Program-made: the position numbers and the translations under genes
From: Microcaldota archaeon
GTDB taxonomy: Archaea; Micrarchaeota; Micrarchaeia; Anstonellales; Bilamarchaeaceae
DNA: 10,788 nucleotides
Direction: 5' to 3'
Assembly: GCA_021823425.1 (NCBI GenBank)
Contig: JAKANX010000030.1
Span: forward strand, 1 to 10,788
In this document: positions 4,867 to 10,788 of the stretch, piece by piece
How the letters are laid out: each line of letters starts with the position of its first letter
Position numbering within the stretch: the first letter of the stretch is position 1
Notes under the pieces: generated by a model
The model's database searches: none
Told to the model about the DNA's origin: nothing
What the model saw: the letters and a program-made list of their open reading frames with translations, nothing else

Positions 4867-7263
4867 ATGCCGGCGAGGATGAAAAAGGCTCCGGAAGCGG
4901 ATGCGAATAGGGGGCTCAGCGATGCGGAAGCCGGGGAGAGGCTGCGCAAATACGGGTTCAACGAGGTGGAGGAGAAAAAGGAAAACCCGCTGTTCCTTTT
5001 CCTCTCGAAATTCTGGGGCCTCGGCGCATGGATGCTGGAGGCCATAATGCTCCTGTCCTGGTACCTGGGAAGGCAGTCCGACCTTTACACGGTCTCCGCG
5101 CTTCTCGTGCTCAACGCGATAATAAGCTTCGCCGAGGAGCGCAACGCCTCGAATGCCGTGGAGGCGCTCAAGAAGAGGCTGCAGGTAAACGCGCGCGTCC
5201 TGCGCTCCGGGGCCTGGCGCCTCATTCCGGCGCGCGAGCTCGTGCCCGGCGACGCGGTGAGGATTCGGATAGGCGACTTCGTCCCCGCTGACGTGCAAAT
5301 AACCCGAGGCGAGGTTTCCGCGGACGAATCCGCGCTCACGGGCGAATCCCTCGGCGTGGAAAAGAATGAGGGCGTCGCGCTTTACGCGGGCTCGGTGATA
5401 ACGCGGGGCGAATGCCTCGGCACCGTGACCCTTACCGGGGCCTCCACCTTTTTCGGGAAAACCGCGCAGCTGGTCCAGTCCGCGCGCCCCAAGCTCCATT
5501 CCGAGGAGATAATCGGCCGCGTGGTCAGGCTGCTTTTCGTAATCGTCCTCGCGCTCCTCGCGCTCACGTTCGCGTTCTCCCTTTTCCGGGGCGGCAACCC
5601 GCTTGACATACTGCCGCTGATGCTCGTCCTGCTGCTCGGCGCCATTCCGGTCGCGCTCCCGGCGATGTTCACCGTGAGCATGGCAGTGGGCTCCATGGAG
5701 CTTTCCAAAAAAGGCGTTCTGGTCACAAGGCTGAGCGCCCCGGAGGACGCCGCGGGAATGGACGTGCTCTGCGTGGACAAGACCGGGACGATGACCGAGA
5801 ACAGGCTCGCCGTAGCGGAAGTCTTCGCGCTCCAGGGCGCAAGCAGGGAAGAGGTGCTGCTTTTCGGCGCGCTCGCGTCCCAGGAGGCCAACCGCGATCC
5901 CATAGACATGGCGTTCATACGGGCCGCGCCAAAGGGGCTCGCCAAGGGCTTCGTGCAAAAAAGTTTCTCGCCGTTCGATCCGAAGACCCGCCGCACCGAG
6001 GCAGAAATCGCGCAGGGCCGGAGGACATTCACCGTGATGAAGGGCTCCGTGGGCTCCATCTGCGATGCGTGCGGCATCGATGCAGGCATGCGCGCGGAGC
6101 TGGAGGCGCGCGTGGGCGCCTTCGCGGCAAAAGGATACCGGACGCTCGCCGTTTCCAGGGAAAAAGGCGGCAGGCAGGCCCTCGCCGGCCTCGTTGCGCT
6201 CAACGACCCCCCCCGCAAGGATTCCAATTCGTTCATAAACCAGCTGAAAAGCCTCGGCATTTCCGTGAAGATGCTTACAGGCGACGCGCTGCCGATTGCG
6301 AGGGAAATCGCGACCGCGATAGGCCTTGATGGAGGCTCGACAAGGCTGTCCGAAGCCAGGGCCAGCGGGAGCCTGTCCGAGGCGGCCGAGAAAAACTCCG
6401 TAATAGCGGAAATATACCCCGGCGACAAGTACGAGATAGTGAAAGGCCTGCAATCCCAGGGCCACGTGGTGGGCATGACCGGCGACGGGGTGAACGACGC
6501 GCCCGCGCTCAGGCAGGCGGAAGTCGGAATCGCCGTCAGCAGCGCCACCGACGTTGCGAAAGGCTCGGCGAGCGCGGTGCTCACCCAGGAAGGGCTCGTG
6601 AACATCCTGGGCCTAGTCGAGGTGGGCCGCTCCATATTCCGGCGCATAAACACGTGGGTGCTCAACAAAATCAGCAGGACCGTGCTCAAGACCGGTTTCG
6701 TGGTGCTCGCGTTCATGGCCACGGGCCAATACGCCATCTCCTCCTCCGCGATGCTGCTCGTGATTTTCATGACGGATTTCGTGAAGCTTTCGCTGTCCAC
6801 CGACAACGTGAAATGGTCCCGCGCCCCGGAGAAATGGGACGTGGACCGGCTCGCGGCAATCGGCGCCCTCCTAGGCATAGCGATGGTCGCCGAGGCCCTA
6901 GGCCTTCTCTACATAGGCTCCGTCTCATTCGGCATGCTCGCGGACCCGCAGTCCCTGAACACGTTCAGCTTCGAGCTTTTGCTTTTTTTCGCAATCTTTT
7001 CCGTGCTCTCGGTGCGCGAGAAAGGGAGGTTCTGGGATTCGCGGCCAAGCGCCACGATGTCAGCAGCACTCGGGCTGGACCTGCTCGCAGGGGCCGCGAT
7101 AGGCACGTTCGGGCTCTTAGGAATGAAGCCGCTTCCAATCGGGCAGATCCTTTTCGTGGCCGTCTACGCGCTCGTTTTCTCCCTCGGAGTGAACGATTCG
7201 CTCAAGATTGCAATCCAGCGGGCGCTTGAAAAGGAGACTAGAAAAGCCAGGGAAGGAAATTGA
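4867..7263 (+). CDS. P3A-type (plasma-membrane H+-ATPase-like) P-type ATPase
   Basis: The product is 798 residues with the complete P-type layout. In order: cation-transporter N-domain with LSDAEAGERLRKYGFNEV (17-34), membrane helices at about 50-90, actuator TGES (158-161), helices at about 217-275 with IPVALPA (260-266), phosphorylation motif DKTGTMT (304-310, catalytic Asp304), nucleotide-binding KG (392-393), hinge TGDGVNDAPALRQAEVGIAV (538-557), and four to six C-terminal helices. IPVALPAMFTVSMAVGSMELSKKGV and the short C-terminus fit subfamily IIIA, the proton pumps of plants, fungi and some archaea, rather than Ca2+ or heavy-metal pumps. TDF near 636-638 in helix 6 holds an acidic residue where P3A pumps bind the ion. 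ATP-driven proton export from the cytosol is the likely role. The 3' end overlaps the opposing M50 gene by 26 bases. Ion specificity is inferred. Confidence 0.93.
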   Translation: MPARMKKAPEADANRGLSDAEAGERLRKYGFNEVEEKKENPLFLFLSKFWGLGAWMLEAIMLLSWYLGRQSDLYTVSALLVLNAIISFAEERNASNAVEALKKRLQVNARVLRSGAWRLIPARELVPGDAVRIRIGDFVPADVQITRGEVSADESALTGESLGVEKNEGVALYAGSVITRGECLGTVTLTGASTFFGKTAQLVQSARPKLHSEEIIGRVVRLLFVIVLALLALTFAFSLFRGGNPLDILPLMLVLLLGAIPVALPAMFTVSMAVGSMELSKKGVLVTRLSAPEDAAGMDVLCVDKTGTMTENRLAVAEVFALQGASREEVLLFGALASQEANRDPIDMAFIRAAPKGLAKGFVQKSFSPFDPKTRRTEAEIAQGRRTFTVMKGSVGSICDACGIDAGMRAELEARVGAFAAKGYRTLAVSREKGGRQALAGLVALNDPPRKDSNSFINQLKSLGISVKMLTGDALPIAREIATAIGLDGGSTRLSEARASGSLSEAAEKNSVIAEIYPGDKYEIVKGLQSQGHVVGMTGDGVNDAPALRQAEVGIAVSSATDVAKGSASAVLTQEGLVNILGLVEVGRSIFRRINTWVLNKISRTVLKTGFVVLAFMATGQYAISSSAMLLVIFMTDFVKLSLSTDNVKWSRAPEKWDVDRLAAIGALLGIAMVAEALGLLYIGSVSFGMLADPQSLNTFSFELLLFFAIFSVLSVREKGRFWDSRPSATMSAALGLDLLAGAAIGTFGLLGMKPLPIGQILFVAVYALVFSLGVNDSLKIAIQRALEKETRKAREGN

Positions 7264-8578
7264 CCACGAAGGCGAGCGCCGTAACCAAAGAAACGGCGGT
7301 CACCACCACCTTCTTGTCCACGTTTATCTCCATCACCCTGTAGCCGTCGAACAGCGGAAGGGGCAGGAGGTTGACCATCCCTATCACGAAATTCAGCGAG
7401 AAAACGAGCCCGAGCAGGTTGTAAATGAATTGCAGCGCCGGGTTGGAATACCGGGCCAGGAAGAACATGGACGAGAGGTCATAGAGCGTCCCCTTGGTTA
7501 TCGTGCCGCTGTAAGCCCCCTTGTCGCTCCCGAACGCGAGCGTGCTGTTGTACTTGGTCTGGTTGCTCGCCCCCTGCAGGAAAGTGAGCGCGTCCACCCC
7601 GTTTATCGTGTGCAGCACGTCGCCGGTGTGGTTCCCCCCAATCACGAGCAGCCCGCTTTCCTTGAACGGCACGGTCGCGTAAAGGAACGCGAGGAAGACG
7701 AAGAACACCAGAAGCGAGGTGAAGAGGTTCGCCGCGCTTCCCGCGACCAGCACCCTCGTCTGCCTCTCCGCATCAAGTTTCCTGAGCTGGTCCTCGTCCG
7801 GCTCAACGAACGCCCCTATTGGCAGCACTCCGAACAAAACAACTCCCGAAGAGAGAATCCTGATTTTCGCAATCCGCGAGAGCACCGCGTGGCTTGCCTC
7901 GTGCACAACCAGTATGAGGGCGAGCGCGATTATCCCCTCCGCGAACGGTATGTTCACGCCCGGAAGTATGAGCGTCGCTCCCGGCGCGGTCTTGTTCATC
8001 TGGTCCGTGCCCTGGAGAAGGGTGCTCGCAAGGGCTGAAAGTATCACTCCCGTGTAGGCCATGAGGCTCGCGAAAACGGTGAGCGCCATTCCCCCTGCGT
8101 AAAGTATCGCGGTCGCGAAATACGCGTAGCTCGCGCCCGCCGACGCGGCCGCCTTGGTTCCCAATCCCGCGCCGCCTATCGCCTGCAGAAGGAACGGGAA
8201 AACCGCAGGCGCAACGAAGTACGAAATGAGCGTGAGCAGCGCCAGCCCAGCCACCATGATTGCGAATTTCTGCCTGGGTTCCCGCTTGAGTATGAAGAAC
8301 GCAAGCAGCCCGTACGCCACAACGGTTCCGAGGTCGGCGAAAAGCTTCCACGCCTCCCCGTTTCTTGCAAGCGCCTCTATCGCCCCGAGTCCGGCCTTGC
8401 TCCTGACCATGAGCATTCCGAAATCGTCCTTTATTCCCAACTGGCCGCCCAGGAGCTTGCTAATCCCGAACATCGCGGCTATCCCCAGCCCGAATTTCAC
8501 CAGCGCGTGCACCGGAAGGTTTACCACGAGGACGAGCAGTGCTATTCCTAGGAGAATAATGAGGGGTGTCTTAAGCAT
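7238..8578 (-). CDS. M50-family intramembrane metalloprotease (site-2 protease homologue)
   Basis: The product is 446 residues and very hydrophobic. The zinc-binding HEASH (HExxH) is at 226-230 inside a membrane helix. The third ligand lies in NLLPLPLFDGYRV (403-415), the family NPxPxxxLDG-type motif with Asp411. Between them are GSAANLFTSLLVFFVFL (280-296) and a soluble stretch of about 70 residues ending in TINGVDALTF-like sequence (324-333) that resembles a PDZ domain. About 200 residues with roughly five membrane segments precede the active-site helix, much more than in minimal archaeal S2P. Such enzymes cleave membrane-bound regulators or leftover signal peptides; the substrate here is unknown. 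The start ATG 8578 sits about 28 bases from a TATA box centre, so the message is probably leaderless. The 3' end overlaps the ATPase gene on the other strand. Confidence 0.92.
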   Translation of the reverse strand: MLKTPLIILLGIALLVLVVNLPVHALVKFGLGIAAMFGISKLLGGQLGIKDDFGMLMVRSKAGLGAIEALARNGEAWKLFADLGTVVAYGLLAFFILKREPRQKFAIMVAGLALLTLISYFVAPAVFPFLLQAIGGAGLGTKAAASAGASYAYFATAILYAGGMALTVFASLMAYTGVILSALASTLLQGTDQMNKTAPGATLILPGVNIPFAEGIIALALILVVHEASHAVLSRIAKIRILSSGVVLFGVLPIGAFVEPDEDQLRKLDAERQTRVLVAGSAANLFTSLLVFFVFLAFLYATVPFKESGLLVIGGNHTGDVLHTINGVDALTFLQGASNQTKYNSTLAFGSDKGAYSGTITKGTLYDLSSMFFLARYSNPALQFIYNLLGLVFSLNFVIGMVNLLPLPLFDGYRVMEINVDKKVVVTAVSLVTALAFVVNFLPWLF

Positions 8579-8600
8579 AAGGGATAAAAGGGATGACGAA

Positions 8601-8612
8601 GTTTATATAATT
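8601..8612 (-). promoter_or_regulatory. TATA box of the M50 protease gene
   Basis: On the minus strand this reads AATTATATAAAC, close to the archaeal TATA consensus. Its centre is about 28 bases from the A of ATG 8578, placing the transcript start at or next to the start codon. The same patch could serve the + strand (start near 8633), so it may be shared with the MBF1 gene. Confidence 0.7.
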
Positions 8613-8615
8613 AGC

Positions 8616-8626
8616 CATTTTATAGG
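8616..8626 (+). promoter_or_regulatory. TATA-like box of the MBF1-FEN1 transcript
   Basis: CATTTTATAG (8616-8625) is the + strand AT box nearest the MBF1 leader, predicting a transcript start near 8648. If TATATAA at 8604-8610 is used instead, the start falls near 8633 and the RNA begins with the first leader hairpin. Either way the leader to ATG 8756 exceeds 100 bases, which is long beside the other genes here. Confidence 0.5.
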
Positions 8627-8631
8627 GTCTT

Positions 8632-8755
8632 CCGGCTGACTGGACGCCGGCCCCGTGCGGTGATTACATGGATTGTGAAGTTTGCGGTCCGTTTCGCCGA
8701 CGAATCGGTGAAAGCCCCGCAAAACGGGGAGGATCAAAATCAGCGTGGTGGTATC
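8632..8755 (+). promoter_or_regulatory. Structured 5' leader of MBF1 (candidate cis-regulatory RNA)
   Basis: Three hairpins can be read directly: CCGGC/GCCGG (8632-8636 and 8646-8650, 9-base loop); TTTCGCCGA/TCGGTGAAA (8692-8700 and 8705-8713, nine pairs including one G-U, CGAA tetraloop); and CCCCG/CGGGG (8715-8719 and 8725-8729, CAAAA loop). The second and third are separated by a single base. The leader also contains an upstream ORF and a copy of the MBF1 start region. It matches no riboswitch class I can name. Regulation by alternative pairing is inference. Confidence 0.5.
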
Positions 8756-8766
8756 ATGGACTGTGA
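8668..8766 (+). CDS. Upstream ORF (32 codons) duplicating the MBF1 start
   Basis: ATG 8668 is preceded by GGTGAT (8659-8664), an exact match to the archaeal anti-Shine-Dalgarno, but with only a 3-base spacer. The first seven codons encode MDCEVCG, identical to MBF1 residues 1-7, and 19 of 20 bases match the MBF1 start. The frame then runs through unrelated Arg/Gly/Ser-rich sequence and stops at TGA 8764-8766, 11 bases past the first base of the MBF1 ATG and in a different frame. It may act as a leader peptide or translational coupler, or be a remnant of a partial duplication. Whether it is translated is unknown. Confidence 0.4.
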   Translation: MDCEVCGPFRRRIGESPAKRGGSKSAWWYHGL

Positions 8767-9229
8767 AGTTTGCGGAAAGCGCGAGGCGGTCGCGCTCGTT
8801 TCCCTGGAGGGGGCGAAGCTCTCATTGTGCGGCTCGTGCGCAAGGAGCGGCAAGGTGCTCTATTTCTTCAATTCCGAGTCAGGCACAGGGGGCCCCGCGC
8901 CGCTTGTGAGCAGGAGGGTGCGCAACGAGGAGGACATCGTTGACGGCTACGGGAAGCTGCTCAAATCCGCGCGGGAAAAGGCCGGCCTCACCTTCGAGCA
9001 GCTCGGGCTCAAGATTGCCGAGAAGGCGAACTATCTGGAGCACGTGGAAAAGGAGAAGGCGCTTCCCACCCTGGACCTTGCGCGCAAGCTGGAGAAATTC
9101 TTCAAGATAAGGCTGGTAGAGACCGAAAGCTCGGTGCAGACCGAGGCGCAGGCCGGCTACGGGAAAAAGGAACTGACTCTCATGGACGTCGCCCTAATAG
9201 AGCGCAAGGGGGACAAGAAAAAGAAATGA
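8756..9229 (+). CDS. Archaeal MBF1 (zinc-ribbon plus Xre-type HTH factor)
   Basis: The product is 157 residues. An N-terminal zinc ribbon has two CxxC pairs (C3/C6 and C25/C28). A linker to about 60 is followed by a cro/Xre helix-turn-helix (about 62-120) with YGKLLKSAREKAGLTFEQLG, the helix ANYLEHVEKEKALP, and LARKLEKFFKIRLVE, which is the MBF1 pattern. The Lys-rich C-terminal tail (KGDKKKK) is also usual. Archaeal MBF1 is reported to associate with ribosomal small subunits as well as being a putative transcription bridging factor. Start ATG 8756 is chosen because MDCEVCG begins the zinc ribbon as in the family and GGTGG lies upstream. An in-frame GTG at 8660 would add 32 unrelated residues. 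The FEN1 gene starts 10 bases later, so the two form an operon. The leader before this gene is unusual. Confidence 0.93.
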   Translation: MDCEVCGKREAVALVSLEGAKLSLCGSCARSGKVLYFFNSESGTGGPAPLVSRRVRNEEDIVDGYGKLLKSAREKAGLTFEQLGLKIAEKANYLEHVEKEKALPTLDLARKLEKFFKIRLVETESSVQTEAQAGYGKKELTLMDVALIERKGDKKKK

Positions 9230-9239
9230 GCGTGAACAG

Positions 9240-10277
9240 ATGGGCGTTGACTTAGGAGACCTCGTGCCAAGGCACCCAACTACGCTGGAGGCGCTCGGCG
9301 GCAGGATTGTCGCATTCGACGCGTTCAACGTGCTTTACCAGTTCCTCGCATCCATCCGGCAGGAGGACGGCACCCCGCTCATGGACTTCAAAGGGCGGCC
9401 CACGGGGCACCTTTCCGGGCTCCTTTACAGGAACGCCCGCATGATAGAAAACGGGATAAAGCCCGTTTTCGTCTTTGACGGCAAGCCCCCTGGCTTCAAG
9501 GCAAAGGAGATTGAAAGGAGGAAGGAGGCCAAGAAGGAAGCCGAAGCGAAATGGCGCGAGGCCCTAGATTACGGAAGAATTGAGGAGGCAAAGAAATTCG
9601 CGCAGGCGACCAGCAGGCTCACGCCCGAGATGGTCGCCGAGGCCAAGGCGCTGCTCACGGCGCTCGGCATCCCGTTCATGCAGGCGCCCAGCGAAGGCGA
9701 GGCACAGGCCGCGCACATGGTGAAAAAGGGGCTCGCGTACGCCTCCGCGTCGCAGGACTACGATTCCATACTCTTCGGCTCGCCGCGCCTTTTGCGCAAC
9801 CTTTCCATAACCGGCAAGAGGAAGGTTCCTAGGCAGGACCGCTACGTGCTCGTGGAGCCCGAGGAAATAGTGTTCGACGAGGTGCTGTCCACGCTCCAGC
9901 TTGAGCGCGAGCAGGTCATCCTCGTCGGCATGCTCAGCGGGACCGATTTCAACGAGGGCGTAAAGGGCGTGGGCGCAAAGACCGCGCTCAAAATCGTCAA
10001 GGAGCACAAGACGCTCGCGGACGCGAAATCCTACGTGAAAACGAAATACGGTTACGAATTCAAGGAGGACGCAGAAGGCATCTTCGACTTCTTCCTCAAT
10101 CCGCCGGTGGAGGATACCGGGCCCGCGAAGCCCGGGCAATTGGACACAGATGCAGCGCGAAAACTATTGGTGGAGCAGCACGACTTTTCCGAAGAGCGCG
10201 TGGACAGGGTACTCAACGGGATGGAGAAATCGCTCAAGGAAAAGGGAGCGCAGAAGAAAATAGAAGACTGGCTTTAA
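9240..10277 (+). CDS. fen: FEN1/XPG-family flap structure-specific endonuclease
   Basis: The product is 345 residues, standard for archaeal FEN1. It removes 5' flaps during Okazaki-fragment maturation and long-patch base excision repair. The N-terminus MGVDLGDLVP is the family start, where the processed N-terminal Gly sits near the active site. All seven metal-binding acidic residues are present: D27, D80, E152 and E154 (SEGEAQ), D173 and D175 (SQDYDS), and D236 (GTDFN). The helical-arch region rich in Lys/Arg/Glu spans about 85-130. The helix-hairpin-helix GVKGVGAKTALKIV spans 240-253. The last eight residues QKKIEDWL (338-345) form a PCNA-interacting PIP box with Trp-Leu at the aromatic positions, where archaeal FEN1 more often has an aromatic last residue. 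It follows MBF1 by 10 bases with GTGA before the ATG, and ends one base from the opposing PHP gene. Confidence 0.97.
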   Translation: MGVDLGDLVPRHPTTLEALGGRIVAFDAFNVLYQFLASIRQEDGTPLMDFKGRPTGHLSGLLYRNARMIENGIKPVFVFDGKPPGFKAKEIERRKEAKKEAEAKWREALDYGRIEEAKKFAQATSRLTPEMVAEAKALLTALGIPFMQAPSEGEAQAAHMVKKGLAYASASQDYDSILFGSPRLLRNLSITGKRKVPRQDRYVLVEPEEIVFDEVLSTLQLEREQVILVGMLSGTDFNEGVKGVGAKTALKIVKEHKTLADAKSYVKTKYGYEFKEDAEGIFDFFLNPPVEDTGPAKPGQLDTDAARKLLVEQHDFSEERVDRVLNGMEKSLKEKGAQKKIEDWL

Positions 10278-10278
10278 C

Positions 10279-10788
10279 TCAAAGCCTGAACAGCTTCTTT
10301 CCGATTTTCACTGCCGCGTGCAGCCCTTTAATCGCCGGCTCAGCCTTCCCCATTATCTTGCCCTTCTTGAGCGCCCTGAGGAACTCTTTTGGCTCCCCTA
10401 CGTCGAATTCAGGCGTCTCCACGCAGCATTTTCCGAATTCGTTAAGAAGGTGCGCGTCGCTTCCAGCGCCCATGAGCATGTTGTTTTTCTCCGCGAATTC
10501 CAATGCCATCGCGTTGTGTTCGGGCGTGCAGTGGCCGTTGAGCACCTCTATCACATCCGCCTTCGCAGCAAGCTCCGCATCCGGGACCCCCCTCCTCCGC
10601 GCATCGTACATGTGCGGCATGTAAACCACTCCGCCCTGCTCCCTCACCATGTCCACCGCCTCCATGAACGCGGTCTTTCTAGGTATTAGCTCGTTGATGT
10701 AAAGCCCGATTAGGTCCCCGACATCCGCCCGTATCTCCTCCCCCGGGATGAACGTCGCGCCCATCCTCCTCAGTTCCTCGTGGGCGCC
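10279..10788 (-). CDS. PHP-domain metal-dependent phosphoesterase, 5' end missing
   Basis: The frame is open to the window edge, so 169 C-terminal residues are seen and the N-terminal metal-binding HxH part is missing. Visible PHP features are ELRRMGATFIPGEEI near the left end, VVYMPHMYD with a ligand His, ADVIEVLNGHCTPEHNAMALEFAEK, and GAGSDAHLLNEFG, the conserved GSDAH metal motif. A helical tail with three Lys/Arg clusters ends the protein. PHP enzymes hydrolyse phosphoesters (nucleotides, histidinol phosphate or nucleic-acid ends); the substrate is not deducible. An internal ATG at 10764 is unlikely to be the start, because the family sequence continues upstream of it. The stop TGA is one base from the FEN1 stop, a convergent arrangement with no room for a separate terminator. 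Confidence 0.88.
   Translation of the reverse strand, partial: GAHEELRRMGATFIPGEEIRADVGDLIGLYINELIPRKTAFMEAVDMVREQGGVVYMPHMYDARRRGVPDAELAAKADVIEVLNGHCTPEHNAMALEFAEKNNMLMGAGSDAHLLNEFGKCCVETPEFDVGEPKEFLRALKKGKIMGKAEPAIKGLHAAVKIGKKLFRL

Noticed and set aside
6206..6214. Run of eight C bases in the ATPase gene as a frameshift site
   Set aside because: The reading frame continues intact through Asn-Asp-Pro-Pro-Arg, a normal P-type sequence on both sides, so there is no sign of a shift.
4276..6465. Very long open frame on the minus strand (729 codons)
   Set aside because: It lies antisense to the GrpB-family and ATPase genes and is His/Arg/Gly-rich with no recognisable motif. It is a GC-rich codon-position shadow.
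8705..8733. Resemblance of GGTGAAAGCCCCGCAAAACGG to cobalamin-riboswitch segments
   Set aside because: Only short matches are present, the order and the B12-box are not met, and no cobalamin gene is nearby.
8660..8755. GTG start giving MBF1 32 more residues
   Set aside because: The extension has no family similarity, and the zinc ribbon begins at MDCEVCG. The stretch is better explained as a leader with a duplicated start region in another frame.

Overview
This is an archaeal chromosome segment. The supporting evidence is a RadA recombinase, a FEN1 flap endonuclease, an MBF1-type zinc-ribbon/HTH factor, TATA-like boxes about 25-30 bases before several starts, and GGTGA-type ribosome-binding motifs. 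Genes are compact and GC-rich, while the promoters are AT-rich islands. A P3A-type proton-pump ATPase, a site-2 protease homologue and the tight, often overlapping gene packing would fit a small-genome euryarchaeal or DPANN-type lineage (Micrarchaeota/Diapherotrites-like). That placement is inference from gene content only.

Layout. Bases 1-1143 (+) hold the 3' end of a YjbQ-family gene, an overlapping NAD kinase and a small unknown gene, which look like one operon. Bases 1207-2469 (-) hold radA preceded by a small DUF736-like gene, driven by a strong AT-rich promoter near 2541-2560. Bases 2565-2670 are a gene-free strip made of tandem hairpins. A UPF0173-type metallo-hydrolase (2671-3285, -) and a TauE/SafE permease (3350-4177, +) diverge from one short shared promoter. 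A GrpB-family protein (4246-4803, +) and a P3A ATPase (4867-7263, +) follow, each with its own TATA-like box. The ATPase gene converges on and overlaps the 3' end of an M50 membrane protease (7238-8578, -). The protease diverges from an MBF1-FEN1 pair (8756-10277, +). A 5'-truncated PHP-domain gene (10279-10788, -) closes the window, one base from the end of the FEN1 gene.

The genes fall into genome maintenance (RadA, FEN1, probably the small partner of radA), cofactor metabolism (YjbQ, NAD kinase), membrane transport and energetics (TauE, P3A ATPase), membrane proteolysis (M50), and basal transcription or translation (MBF1).

The least ordinary part is the MBF1 leader. It carries a near-perfect upstream copy of the gene's own start region, which opens a 32-codon ORF overlapping the real start. 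It also has three tandem hairpins, and a segment in the last hairpin is complementary to both copies. The second candidate is the tandem-hairpin strip between the metallo-hydrolase gene and the radA operon promoter. No CRISPR array, insertion sequence, tRNA or rRNA gene was seen, and no stretch over 300 bases lacks a gene.
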